DNA of 64,000 nucleotides, taken from positions 62,001-126,000 of the forward strand of contig JAOVVO010000130.1 of NCBI GenBank assembly GCA_028564675.1, in the 5' to 3' direction. Below the pieces are notes generated by a model. It saw only the letters and a program-made list of their open reading frames with translations. It was not told where the DNA came from and ran no database searches. The position numbers and the translations under genes are program-made. Below are positions 12,501 to 26,128 of the stretch, one piece after another. The DNA is from Onchocerca lupi. Its lineage: Eukaryota > Nematoda > Chromadorea > Rhabditida > Onchocercidae. The stretch's first letter is position 1. Every line of letters begins with the position of its first letter.

Positions 12501-14718
12501 GACGACAAATTTACGACACTCCTGACAAATCAACAACCTCAACTTATGCCATGGTGCAAACAAATGCTTTAAACAAACTAGAACATGGAGGTAAATGCTG
12601 TATGAATGCTGCATTATTTTATTTGAATTATATTGGAAAATATACAAGAATATTGTTGAAAAGATAGGAACTTTTTTTAATTGGCTAATTTTTGTCAAGA
12701 CAAATTCTCTTTATTCGGTTTGTGTATTCACTTCCAGAGAATGATGGTGGCATACGAGCAGTAAGTCAGCATTGCTTCATGCACTCGGGATCACAAGGCC
12801 CGACTAGTTTCATTCATCCGAATAAACCTCCTTCTCCAATGCCTGATTTTCCCTCGAATGTTTCACTAAGGTAATTTCTGCAGTTTCTTTTCTTATGATT
12901 TAATGTAGTTATTAAACGGTGAGAGTTTTTTTGTAGAATCATTGGAAGCGACGGAATTTGTCTCATATCAAATTGTACAAACAATACTGCATCTTTTTTA
13001 ATGATAATGAGCATTGTATTATGATTCTAGCACTATGACTCTTTTTAGCATATTGAGTATGAATCAACTTGACACTGAGACTGAGAAAAACCAGTGTTAC
13101 TAAACAGAAGTGTTTATTTTATTCATTTTTAGTCATAAAATTGTTTCAGGACAGTGTCAAATTCATTGGATACCGATAATATTCTATGTAATACATATCA
13201 TGAAAGTCTTATTCATTTGAAATCAAATGAGATTCAAAGCAGCTCTCAAGTACCTCTTCCAAATCTATCTGAGCCACCTCCCCCTTTTGGCACAGCATCT
13301 ATTAATAATCCAGTCATATTACCGAACAAATTATCAAATACGGCAATCTTGAATACAATGCAAAGTGCGAATATTGTGCCACCGCAAACAGTACAAGCAC
13401 AAACTGTTTCTGCTTCAGCGTATCCTTCGGAACAAGCAGTTGGTACTCTTCAGTCAATTTCTTCAACTTCCACTAGTAGCGCACTGAATGCTTTACCTGG
13501 AAACAACAGTGCTTCACAAAACCTACAACTACAACCCGGGAACACTACCATTGTCGCTGCACCGCCATTAATGTCATTACATTCCGGATCATCTACAGTT
13601 AGCGTTCCACCTCCTGATTTTTCGGTTCCTCCGCCTTTAGCACCATCACTGAGTGCAAGAACAAGTGTTGGCGCATCTATCACTACTAATCTGTTAAATC
13701 ATACCGAACCAACCAGTTCTCTTAATCCAAGGACCGGATCTTCATCAAACCCAACTCTCCAAAGAAGTCTCTCACAGATGAAGAGAGGAGTATTGACAAA
13801 CAGTACTGTACTGAGTTGCTTACCTTCGATGAATGTTCCACCACCTTCATTTTCGGTGCCACCGCCTCGAGCACCAAATGTTGGCCCTCCATTTTCCACC
13901 CCGCCGCCGATGGCTCCCAGTGGAATAACATCAGGACCGAGACTTGTCAATTTGGTATCTCCCATGACTGCGCCACCGCCAAATCTTATATCAGGACCAG
14001 TAGGTTTAAATTGTCCACCACCTGATATGACTCAGCCTCCGCCTAACATTCGTAATGCACTGGGAGCGAGCAATCCAGAAAGTGTTCAACAGATGGTCAG
14101 TGCAGTGGTTGGTCAATCTACCGTGAGCGGCCCGACACCAGTGGAAGTTGTAACAGAATTAATCGCAAATGCTTACAATAGAACTGGAAGTGTTAGGCTC
14201 CCCCATGATGCATCATTAAAACAGCGAATATCGATGGTTACGGAGAACACTGCTATGATCAATAAAATCAGGGCTCCTGTACCCGCTGGACCACCAAGGC
14301 CACTTTCTTCGGTAGGCAAATTGCCACCACCGCTCATGCTTTCACCTGGAACTCTTGGTGGTCCTGCCTCCAGAATTTCTAATTTTAACAAGCGGAAAGG
14401 ATCACAAATTCGACCATCAACAACTCGTCCGCAGCAACGTCAGAAGCGACAAATCAGCGATATGGTGGCCATCATTCCAGATGAACATGGTAATTAAGTT
14501 ACATTACGGTATTATTTCTCATAGATCTAATAGCCAAAATTAATATCATTTTTTGCAGATCATTACTCCAAAATTTAGGATTCTTTTCGGTTTTCCATTC
14601 ATATTTTCAATTTCTAGGAAACAAAAAAAAACAAATTTCAGACCATCCCAGTTCACACGAAGAGCCAGATGACAATATTTTTCTGATAGTGTCTGATGAA
14701 GAGGATGGCAACAAGTAG
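9555..14718 (+). CDS. proline-rich low-complexity protein, probably nuclear; function unknown
   Basis: Twelve exons in consistent phase: 9555-9602, 9768-9821, 9938-10101, 10267-10314, 10401-10488, 10823-10999, 11076-11179, 11420-11550, 11805-12590, 12738-12870, 13150-14489, 14618-14718. The product is 1057 residues. I do not recognise the family. The N-terminus is acidic (EAEEESLAESF, EQEDGEVSDTS) and is followed by a very basic segment (ERREKERKERQ, RRQRKRRWEERN). A short charged, possibly coiled-coil region comes at about residues 190-240. A long Ser/Asn/Pro-rich half then carries repeated triple-proline blocks (PPPDFSVPPPLAP, PPPSFSVPPPRAP, PPPNL, PPPDM, PPPNI). A basic patch (RPQQRQKRQ) precedes an acidic tail, IFLIVSDEED, that looks like a SUMO-interaction motif. 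The arginine patches suggest a nuclear or RNA-associated role, but this is inference. The start is the first ATG giving an open frame into exon 2; upstream exons are possible. Confidence 0.8.
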
Positions 14719-17700
14719 TGATACAATTCGAAGCCATCACTTGTACATCAGTTTTTTTCACACAGATTTTGCTCTTCCGTAGGAATATTTTCTAGGGTTA
14801 AAATGCCTAATTTGACATCAAGACGTACCATTCCACAACCAAATCGGCCCAAGTGTTCGCATAGATTAACACCCTAACTTATCGTTATTAATTAATTTAC
14901 GGTTATTATAATACTCTACGTTTGTTATCTGTATTATTACCTCACATGAAAGTAGGTAAGTCTTATTTCTCAAGTTTTGATTCTAACAAATGCTAATCAT
15001 AGAAATAGGTGATGTTGCGTATGTAAATCCGTTAAATTTTGGTAATTAGGCGTTATTTGTAGACTTAATCCACGATTTTATGATTTCTCTTCCCCAGTAT
15101 GTTTTCCTTCAACTTAAACTATTTTGAATATTTTTTCAAGATATTAGAAATAAGACTAACAGCATTGTGATTATTTTGAATAGCTTGTGTTTTAATAATT
15201 GTATTTTGGACAGATTGTCCATTAAAAAATTTTTTTTACGCACAATATTGTTTTAAATTTATTCAGTTTAGTATTATTTTGCTCCGCTATTTTGCATTTG
15301 TTATCAATTTTTGATCATGTTCAATTTGGAATTGAAATATTTAGTAGTAACTGACTAACTACTTTCATATATCTCCCGAAGATTTTAGCAGATTCTGGAA
15401 TTACTCCAGCATAGTCTGAAGTAGTTCAACGTCTGAATAATGACCTCCAGATCTTAGATTTGTTTCGTTTTTTTCGATTCGTGCATTTTAAGATTTCCAG
15501 GACTTCGTTTTCAATATTTTGTAATTATACTTCTAATTTTTATATTTTGGATTGTGATTGGGTTTTTTGATAGACCATTATTTGTTTTTGAAGCAGTATC
15601 GACTGCAACGGCTTCAACAGTCGACAGTTTGCGACCAAATCGACTCACGATTTTATTTTTATTTCGTTTCCCTTTCCTTATCATTGGTCATATTAATATT
15701 TTTTTGCGAAAATTGTGTATGACACATCGTTTTATCATATTGTGAATATATTTAAACTCCTTCATATTGTCTTTTTAAAAAGTTGTAGATTTATTTCAGT
15801 TCGACATTTTGCGCTTCGATATGAAGTATTTTTTCTTTTGTATTTCGCCTTTTATCACACAAAACCTTCCACGAAACCCGTATCTGGATACTTATTTCAG
15901 CACGGTGTGGAAGTGGCAACGGTTGGACAGTTTCGAAGCACGACGGGCATGTAGCCCAGAAGCTTCCAAGCAAGCTGGAAATGTGGTGCCAGGTGTTGGT
16001 TGGTGAAGACCGTACGTCCGAACCATTGATGACCTTTGACCGATGAGTAGATTGAAAAGAGCGATTTTAATGGCTGGCAGTGTGAACCTTTATCGGGAGG
16101 TTTGCAAAGAGTCCTGTTGGACTTGTAAATATACTGCTAGCCGGGGGGATTACGTGATATTGAATATCCGGACAGTCCTGGTAGTCACACAACACAGCTG
16201 CCGACTTATTTCAAAATCTTATGTTGTTAAGATCCGGGAATACTGTTGTCGGTCCGATATTTAATGATGGTTGATTGTTTTGGATGGTGGAATGAGTCAC
16301 TCGTTTTTTTTCCTTTTTTCTGTGGCAGACACGATTTTTAATTTTTACCACATCACTGTGATCTAATGAAGGAAAGAAGAGTCATTTTTTTTTTCTTTTT
16401 CACATTCAAATTTGTTTTTAAGTTGTATTAACGTTCAGTAATCACTACTGCATGAATTACTAATTAATTTGGTTGCATTCAGAAGCAGCAATAAGATAGA
16501 TTCACTGATCATAGTCAAGCTAAGAAAGCTCGATTTTAGTAATCAGGTATCAAAATGCAGAACAATTTATGTTTTTCGAAAATTAACTCGAGTGATCACT
16601 ACAGTGTGATATGCTTTATAGGTGCTGAAGGAAGGAAACAGGCAAAAGTGCATGATGCATATGTCCACATGTAGATTTCGTGAAAGAATTTAATACTGCT
16701 GAAACTGTTCCGTTTAATCCACTTGTTATGGTTACTGTTTACATTAATGACACTTATTTTTAGTTTTATTGAACGAGGAGAAGTTTGTTTTGATTCAGAA
16801 TTTTAGTTTCATTCTGACTGCAAACTTTAGGGTGAAATTTATTTTGATTGGAGTGTTAATTTTCGAAAGATTTTCAAAGATTAAAAAGAAACTAAAGTCA
16901 CGATGATGCGACACATTTCCAAACCAATTTGTGCAAATTTGACTAATTTCAATTTTAAATAGGCATTTTGGCTAGATAACCCATAGTATGGAGGTAATGA
17001 AATCTTGAGGAAAAAGAATGGGAACTGTCCAAATTAAGCCTGAAATGCGTTCGTGATACCATTTATTTCACAAAGTCCAATCGATGGACTGTCACTGTCG
17101 CACAGCAAGATGACATTAATTTAGTTCATGAAGACAGATGTCATGTGTCATGTGAGTTTTTGCATATTTGTTAGTTTGGTATGTGACCATCGGTAACAAA
17201 GGCAGTATATTAGGATGGGAGATTTCGGCTTTAATTTAAAATTTTGAAATTTACGAAGAAATGTCGATTTCTAATATATATATAGATCGATGGCTAATTA
17301 GAATTGTTGGACAGTGTGGTTTTGTCGGAGGGAGAAAAGATGCAGGAGAGAAGAGGGAAGGAGTATCTGGATTGACAAGATGACAGAGAAGGAAGGCGAA
17401 GGCTGTGGAAATCATCATTTTTGCTCCATTCATGATCTTTAACATTCTAACTACAGGAAGGGTTTTTGTCTTATAAATTTAAACGAAGTCGAGAAAAAAA
17501 AACTATAGCATGATGGCCTAAAGCACACATATTGTACATTTGCTTATGTCCATAAAATCATTTCTGAATGAAATGACGTAAATTGTTAGTTACAACTTTA
17601 TTTATCCAATAATCTAAGGTTATACTTGCTGTTTTTGTGAGTACATTTTAATCCCAGGTTAGTATGATGATTGCAAAAATTTCCCCATAGAATTTTACGT

Positions 17701-17915
17701 ATAAAAGTGGCAGACTGATCGAATGGTTTGAAATGACTGGATGATCATACAATCGTTAAACAAACATTTCAGTGAAGAGTAATGAACTGATATGCGTAAG
17801 CTCGAAATAATTTCTGGATTACTAATAACTCCTTCGATTATCTCACTCATGTTGTTTCACTTAATATTGGATAATTTATCAAAAATATGTCTGTTTGCAG
17901 AAGCAGAGGGTGTAG
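14719..17915. other. intergenic region upstream of the ATAD2-type gene
   Basis: About 3.2 kb with no supported coding exon. A G+C-richer block at about 15880-16260 stands out from A+T-rich flanks and is listed separately. A short TA run (17274-17283) and several T tracts are present. The 3' splice site CTGTTTGCAG ending at 17900 lies 15 bp before the next gene's ATG and could accept a spliced leader or a 5' UTR exon. Confidence 0.5.
15880..16260. other. G+C-richer block, promoter/5' exon or non-coding RNA candidate
   Basis: This stretch is distinctly richer in G and C (for example GCTAGCCGGGGGGATTACGT near 16136) than the DNA on either side. Its ORFs (15809-16006, 16043-16264) resemble no known family. 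I compared it by eye with SRP RNA, RNase P RNA and the nematode SL1 leader and saw no match. It lies about 1.7 kb upstream of the ATAD2-type gene, so an untranslated first exon with its promoter is a reasonable reading. Confidence 0.3.
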
Positions 17916-20900
17916 ATGTCATCAAGACGTGGAGAATATGGTTACCGTGATGGATCGGTGCAGTTTCCACGACGTTCCTCCCGAGAGAGACAAGCGCTTT
18001 ATATGAGCTTGGATGAGAATTTTTTACTTGGTAATTCGACGGGGGATTCACTGTTACGCTCTCTGGTCGATCGAGCCACTAGATCACGGAATCCAGTATG
18101 TCCTAATTTTCTTGTTTATTTGCTGATGTCAAATTTCCGCCATTTCGAATTAAAAAAAGAAAAAAAAGAATGGGGGGGAGGGATAAAATGGATGATTACA
18201 TTTCTCTCTTTCTGTTCGTAGAAATCTACAAAAAATATCTAAAGAAGTGATATAGAAAGGTTCTTCGTTTCTTGGAAAAGATCTTTCTAAGAATGAGATT
18301 CTTAGGAAATATTACAACTGAGAAAAATGCAACAGAACGATATTTTTATTAAAAATGATACGTCAAAGAAAAACAAATAGTTTATTTTTCTTTTTTTGTG
18401 GTGAACGAAGTGAGGATGAGAAAGTCTGAGATTGCTGGTCTTGTTTCTCATTCTGCTACATTATGGTAAGCTTTCGATGTGAAAGATTCTTCCCATTATA
18501 TTTTCATTTTAACGAGTGGACAAAACTAATTGTCAGTTTAAATATTAGTTCAATCATATATTGCAGTGCTTTTAGATAAATAGTTCATATATGCTACCTC
18601 ATACCTTTCGCTATTCCACAAGATCAAAAGATAGGATCTATGTTAATACGTATGGAGTTTCCACTAATGGACAAAGCGATGACGATGATGATTTCGAAGA
18701 CTGTGTTATGCATTCGAAAATCCGGAAAAAATCGAGGTATGCCATTTTCATGAAAGGATTTTGTTAATAGTGGATGCAATGTAATAAAAAAAATATCAAG
18801 TATACGAGATATGTGAAATGTTCAGCTATAAAGATTCATGAAGAATTTCTCGATCTATATGACGAAGAATGAGATCGAACAGTATACTAAAATTCATTTT
18901 TATATTTTCTTTATTTAGAAATGAGATTGGATAGAATCTTAGAATTAGGAAGTTTTTCAAAAAAGAAAAAAAATTAATATTTTCAAATAAAACTTATATT
19001 GCAGATCAAAACCATCATCTCCAGTTGATGAGGAGATCAATTCTCCGGCTTCAGATTCGACAGCGGAAGATGCACGACCTATGTTATCAAATTCAACGAA
19101 TGCATCTGGAGCTGCCACTAAACAGGAAATTGTTGAACCAAATATGTATGAAAGCGTGAAGCAACGACATCAAGCGAAGAAGCAGACTACACTCGTTGCT
19201 CAAAAAAAGGCCAAAAATGTTGTGACTTGCAAGTAATGTTGAAATATATTTGTTTTGCTTTTAATAATGTCCTATCCTATTTTTTAACTTCAAATTAGAA
19301 CTGGTAAGTTTATTTTAAAGAGGCAAGGAAAGTATAATCCGAAATGATTTCAGTACATGAAAGTATCTGACATAGATGATTAAAAAAAAAAAAAGTAGTA
19401 TGAATTAATTTACCAGGTGGTATTCATCAGTACGGATGTATCTGGATTATACAGTACTTTCTAATTTATGTTGTCCAAATTCTCTGATTTTCTTTCAGTT
19501 GTTCCTTAACAGCATCGAGGAAAACATAACAATGGATTTCATCCGGTTTTTTCGTTCATTAGTTACGTTTCATTTACAGTTCACTTCGTAGGCGACAACT
19601 TAAAAAAGAAGATTCAGAAGATGGTGAAGAAGATCGAAGAAATGGTGCTGCTGAAGTTAGTCAGAATTTCTTATTTTTTAATTTGATTTCTTGTGTGTTT
19701 AATTTGAATTTGATCGCCGCAATATGCGATTTTGAACAAGTGTATTTGTAAATGTTGGAATGCTTGATTGGAAATGGATAGCCCAGGGCTGATAAGCTTA
19801 GTGTACTCGAAGCTGAACTTTTAGAAGCAACACCTTGAGTTTCAGAAGTATTTTGGTATTCTTTATAGTAATTTATAAATCTTTTTTCACTGGTTTTATG
19901 TGATTCAAGTGTTTGTGAAAAAGGGATAGGAAAAAAAGGGAACATAGAAGTTCGAGGTAAAACTGTTAGTCATAAAATGGCCATAATTTCACACGAGTTC
20001 TACAAATTTTTTAATTACATTATAGGAAGATGATGAATCAGATGAAAATGAACCACGACATTATGCGTTAAGGACACATATCAATCCAGTAGCGCGATTT
20101 TGTATTGAACCGCGTGCTCAGACGACTCGTACATATACTCTTCGGCGTGAACTATCGAGTAATGATTTGGGGGGGTCAGGATCACGAAGGCACATCCATC
20201 GGTATCACATTTTTAATGTTCATATCAGGAATCTCACCAGTTCTGAACGTTTTACTTCGTTTCATACTGTGCTGTGCTTTAGACTTTTAAACATTATATG
20301 AATTTTTACTCACTTTAAAGAAAACGGCTCTTCGGTAGAAGCGATTCGGATTCATCATCTACTTCATCTGAAGGTGCTATGCAAGCGAATGGGAATGCAC
20401 GATTCGAATGTCACCGTCTGCGAAGGATGAATAAGGCTAGAGCTCAATTGCGTCCAGTTAACAGTAGGTTTTAAATAAATAATTTCATGCGTTCAAAACA
20501 TACATCTTTTTATCATAGTTGAATTTTTCTCTCTTTGCAACTTCCTACAAAAGCAATTTGTAAATATAATCATTCGGGAGTGCGGAAATCAGAGAGAAAA
20601 GGAAGGTTGCAATGAAAACTTCATATTTTTTTTAATGGAGACTTTTCTATTTCAGACGATGATTTATCATATACAATTGGCGTGCGTGAATTAATTCGTC
20701 GCAAAGCTGGAGCAGCTAATATTTCCGGGTCAGATATTGATCCTATGCACATTGATCGCAGCATTGATTTTAGCAAAATCGGTGGTTTGGATTATCACAT
20801 ACAGTCTTTGAAAGAAGTAGTTCTCTTTCCATTATTGTATGGTGAAATTTTTTCTCAATTCAGTATTCAACCGCCGAAAGGAGTTCTTTTTTATGGGCCA

Positions 20901-23341
20901 CCGGGTTTGTTTTTTTTTATGAATTGAGCATGTCGTCAAGCCGATAGTTTCCAAATGCTAACATTTTTTATTTCAACATTTGGTAGCATATAATTTACTT
21001 TTGCTAATCGATGATACCATAGATTAAAGAGTACTCATTAAAGTAGCTATAAGAATTCTTTTGACATGAAGATCTTTCATTTTTCAGCTAATCATTCGCG
21101 CAATTGTTTAAGCTTTTGATATCTTTAAGGTATATCTTATGATGCATTATTTTCACAAAGAAATCGTTCGAATTGATTCCTTAAAATAAGTTACGCTTAT
21201 AGTGAACATTTTCAGGTACGGGAAAAACACTTGTGGCACGTGCGTTGGCCAATTCATGCAGCGAGGGTGATAAAAAAGTAGCTTTTTTCATGCGCAAAGG
21301 AGCCGATATTTTGAGTAAATGGGTAGGCGAATCTGAACGACAATTAAGGTTAGCGTTTCATTTGCTTAACTAATTATTTCTTGCACTTCCGGCCAATTAG
21401 TCTGAATATGTTTCTGGAGTTTTATATCATTTGATTAGAGGTATGCTTACGGTTTCCATGTTTTATCCCATTTATTTGCATCATAGCATTTATTTTTGGG
21501 GTTCGAGTTTAAAAATTAAGGCAAAATAAAAAATATTTTTACATGTAGAAGAGTGTTAATTAGTTAATCATGTGGAAGAGTGTTAATTAGTTAATTAAGG
21601 ACTTTGTATTTTCAGAGCCCTTTTTGAACAGGCCTTCATAATGCGTCCTTCTATAATATTCTTCGATGAAATCGATGGTTTAGCTCCGGTTCGAAGTTCA
21701 AGACAAGATCAAATTCATAGCTCCATTGTTTCAACTTTACTGGCACTTATGGATGGATTAGACAATCGGTGCGAGGTACTTATTGCTTTTTTCTTTATCT
21801 TAGTTGAGTTTTAATAATCATAGTTTTTTAAGCAGTCTTTTGCCGTACTTTCACTGTACTTTTGGGAACGTCCTTTTTTTTAAGGTTGTTGTAATTGGAG
21901 CAACGAATAGGTTGGATGCGATCGATCCTGCTTTGAGACGTCCTGGTCGTTTTGATCGAGAATTAAACTTTCGGTTTGTTTTTTTTTTTTTTTCTTTTTT
22001 TTTCCTTTTTTCTGGAGACGTTCAAAAAGTTGCAGCATTATTCAATTTTAAAATCTCATGCTCTTTTTTGATAATGTCAATTCACATTGATGTTTTTTAG
22101 TTTGCCTGATAAAAATGCCAGACTGGAAATTTTAAAAATTCATACTTCATCTTGGGGTGCTAATCGACCATCAGACAACGTTTTCAAATGGCTTTCTGAG
22201 CGCACGTCGGGATATTGCGGTGCCGATTTGAAGGTAAGAGATTAAGCAAAATAAAGCTTAATTTTTATGTTTCAATCGTTCTTTGATACCTGAAAATCAT
22301 AGTTAATCATTGACCTTATTTATATCCAGTAATCAAGCTTGTGCGTATTATATCATATAATTCAGTCGCTTTGTACGGAAGCAGTTCTTATTGCACTTCG
22401 ATCTCAGTTTCCTCAAATCTATTCATCTAAAGAAAAACTTTACATTGATTCTAAAGCACTTAAAGTGGAAAAAAAAGATTTCGATATCGCCATGCGACGG
22501 ATTGTACCAGCTGGTCGGAGAGGTATTAATTTGGATCTTTCAAATTTTGTTTCAGTTTTAACAGTTATACTTATATGATACTTATAAGTGTGAAATGCTT
22601 GTTAAGAATTAAGTTTGAAAGAAAAAAATCGCACTGTAAAATTGTTCCAGTCATAGATTTTCAGATTTTACTATACCTTCGCGAATTTTGGATGACAGAT
22701 TAAAGATACTGTTAGAACATGTAATTGATTTGATATGTCGCCGCATTCCTAAAGGTTATCACGATATAATTGATAGCGGTCGAGAGTTAGGTGGTATTGA
22801 ACAAATCCTGAAAACAGTTTATTCAAGTTCTTCCGTACCATCTGGTAAGTTCGGCTGCATTATAAAAGATAGCATTGAGTAATCATCTTCATGGGAACGA
22901 AATTTTATCATGATTACATCGTTTTTTATTTGTCAATCTTTCATTGATTTGCGAATATGCCGACTTATTTGTTGATGGGCTGAGTAATTTAGGTTGTTTA
23001 AATGTAACGAATTAGCATTTTGTTTTTCCAGCTTGTTTTGAAACTATGAAAATATTTCCATGCTTCGATACTATCCAACTTGTTTTCACACCACGATAGA
23101 GTTGGGTTGACGCTGAAGATTTCAATTAACTGTTAAAAGATTTTTTAAATAATTTTGTCATTTCCTCGAAAAATATTTCAGCTCGTTTACTGCTCTGCGG
23201 TTCCTCCAGTAATATAGGTCAAACGTCGTATATTTTACCCGTTATCATAAATCATCTAGATCATCTTCCGGTATTTTCACTTTCAATGGCAAATCTCTTT
23301 TCCTACGGTTATTTTTACGACAATTTTGTTTTTTTTGTTTT

Positions 23342-23387
<46 letters not shown>

Positions 23388-26082
23388 CTCAAAGTTGTTT
23401 GTTATGCTTTTTTGTAGGGTCACCAGAGGAGCGTTTTTCTCATTGTGTACAATCAGCTATTCGAGCCTCATCAAGCGGGACGCCTTGTTTACTGTTGATT
23501 CCTTCTATTGACAGATGGTATTCATCAGTACCTCCATCAGTTTGGAATCTGGTTATTTTTTTTTTTTTTTTTTTTTTTTCTGTTATAAAACACTCATGTC
23601 CAGTTGCATAAATTAGTGCTATAAAGTTATCAAAGTTATGAATTGTTCTTGCTATAGTGATACATGTCTTTCTAATTACTTTTTTTTTACGTCATGATTA
23701 ACGCAACAGAAATATTTATGGTAATTTTTGCTTTTTCAGCTTTTATCTGCTATCAGTTCATTCACGGGTTTCACATCTATTCTTCTTCTTTCGACAGCAG
23801 AATGTAGCTATTCGGACTTACCTGCCGATGTAGGTTTATGTTATATTATTCCTTTATCAAAATTATCAAACACAAGTAAAATTCAAAGTAGGCTAGAGTA
23901 AGACATTGATTTTGCACATTATACTATATTAGTTCGTACAAGGAGTCTGTTCATTTCAAAATGTTTTGACGTCAAACATCAGTCTCGATGGCTAGTTAAA
24001 TAGTGACAAGATAATTGTCTCATAATATTCATTTTTGAAAATAAGACATATTTGGTTAAATAACAGTAAGGCTATATGCTATTCTTTGACACATAAAAAT
24101 GATAATAGGCCATTACAGATTCAATTAGTTTTTCGTTCTCAAGATTCGATAGAAATAACTCCACCTCCAGCTGATCGTCTTGAAGCATATTTTCGGCACG
24201 TTATTATCGATTCAGCTTGCATTCCACCCATAACATTTAACGGTAATATATTTTTTGAAATTATTTATTATCTGCCTTTCTTTTTTTTTTTTTTTTCGCA
24301 TGTTTCGAAATTAAACTCGTCTTTTATAATTTTTTTTTTTTTTGAATTATAATTCAGATTTATTAAATTCTAGTTATTAGCTCACATAAGAAATAGATAA
24401 CTCTGTCGTAGATAAAGCATCTGCCAAATTCCAGAATATCATACTATTTTTCAAGTATCCTGTTTTAAGTTGAAAATCCCCCATACCGGCAATTATATTT
24501 TAGCCGATGACTACCCTGCACTTCCAAAAGCTGATGTAGTACAACCCTCAAATCGACTCAGCAGTGAGGAGATTAAAGAACTGAAGAAACTTTATGATCA
24601 GTATCATTTGGAAGTCATCCTTCATTACGAAGAAACTATTGGTTAGTTGCAACTTCTTCCCTTAAATTATGAAGCCTAAGTTGCTTGTCTGTTCACTTTT
24701 TCATTTGTTTTTTTCAGTATTTGTTCTTCCCTCACAGACACTATTATGACACTATTGTTGCACTTACTTCGTTTTCCAGCTCGCTTAATCCGTGATCGTC
24801 GGTTCACTGCATTCGTACAACCAGTAGATCCTGTAGATGTACCCGATTATTATACGCACATTAAAAATCCTATGGATCTTGGTACTATGTTTTCAAAAAC
24901 ATCCAGCTATAAGACACCTGAGGAATTCCTCAATGATTTCCGACTGATTCATCGGAATGCAGTGGAATATAATCCATTAACTGATTATGAAGGTTATATT
25001 TAGCAGAAAAATGTCTTTTAACTACCCATTAATATATTTTTTAAGTCTTGAAGATATAAAAAATTACTTTTTTGCATTGTAAGTTGTAGACAGTTTTTAT
25101 TTTCTGCACGGACCACTTTTTTTTCTGAAATGTTTTAAAATATGGTATAGAAACGTTTAAAATTTATATTCGTAACATTTTAGGACGTCAGATTCGCATC
25201 ATGGCAAAGGTGTTGTTGGATATGGGTCATCGGGCAGTTCTGGAACTAGATTCCAAGTTCTTGAAACGCCTGGAGGTAAGGACACGAAAGTACAGTATTC
25301 TGAGAGTTGGAGACTTCTACATGCTTAAAGCCAAATGAGATCATATGGGTTAAAGTAGGAAAACGAAATTGAAATCCTAAGAATCCCGACTTGTCATAGT
25401 TTCAAATCATAAAGATAATGGGACTTTTTCAAATTTTTGTACCAATTTAATTTTCTAGGATGTAAAAAAATTGTTGAAAGAAAATGGCATCAAGGTGGAT
25501 GATGACAGTGATGAGGGCGATCATGGAGAACAACCGAATGGATATATAGTGAATGACTGTGAAATTCATGCAAAGAACGATCAATTAACAACGGATGAAC
25601 CAGAAGTCATTTTTATCGCAATATCTTCACTATAATAGGAAATCTAAATATTATATAAAATCAAATAATTGTAAACAGAAACAATTTTCCAAAATATTTG
25701 AACAGACTATATATACTATATTAAAGGCAGAAGTAATATACAAAGGCTTTAGGTAATGGATTTAATTTTATTCTTTATTTGCAGGAACTGAAAAAAACCA
25801 GTATCAAGCGACGTGGATTACATACTTGTAAATTGTCTCGGAAACGACGTTGCATCAAAAAATCACTTAAAAAGTGCCGTACCAGTCATCCCAATTTGAA
25901 GTTAGTATTTATTATCTAGAAATTTCGTTTCTGTAAGGAAACAGTCAAATTAAGCTGAGAGAGCACTCTTTAGTAATTTCTGTTTTGTTGTTTGGTGTTT
26001 GCTATTTGAGATTAATTTTTCATAGCATTTAATTGATTGGTTTGGTCTAAAATCATGCCTTGTTTAAATTTTAATTGCAGCT

Positions 26083-26128
<46 letters not shown>

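Noticed and set aside
13450..13965. Gly-rich ORFs on the - strand
   Set aside because: Antisense shadows of the proline-rich exon.
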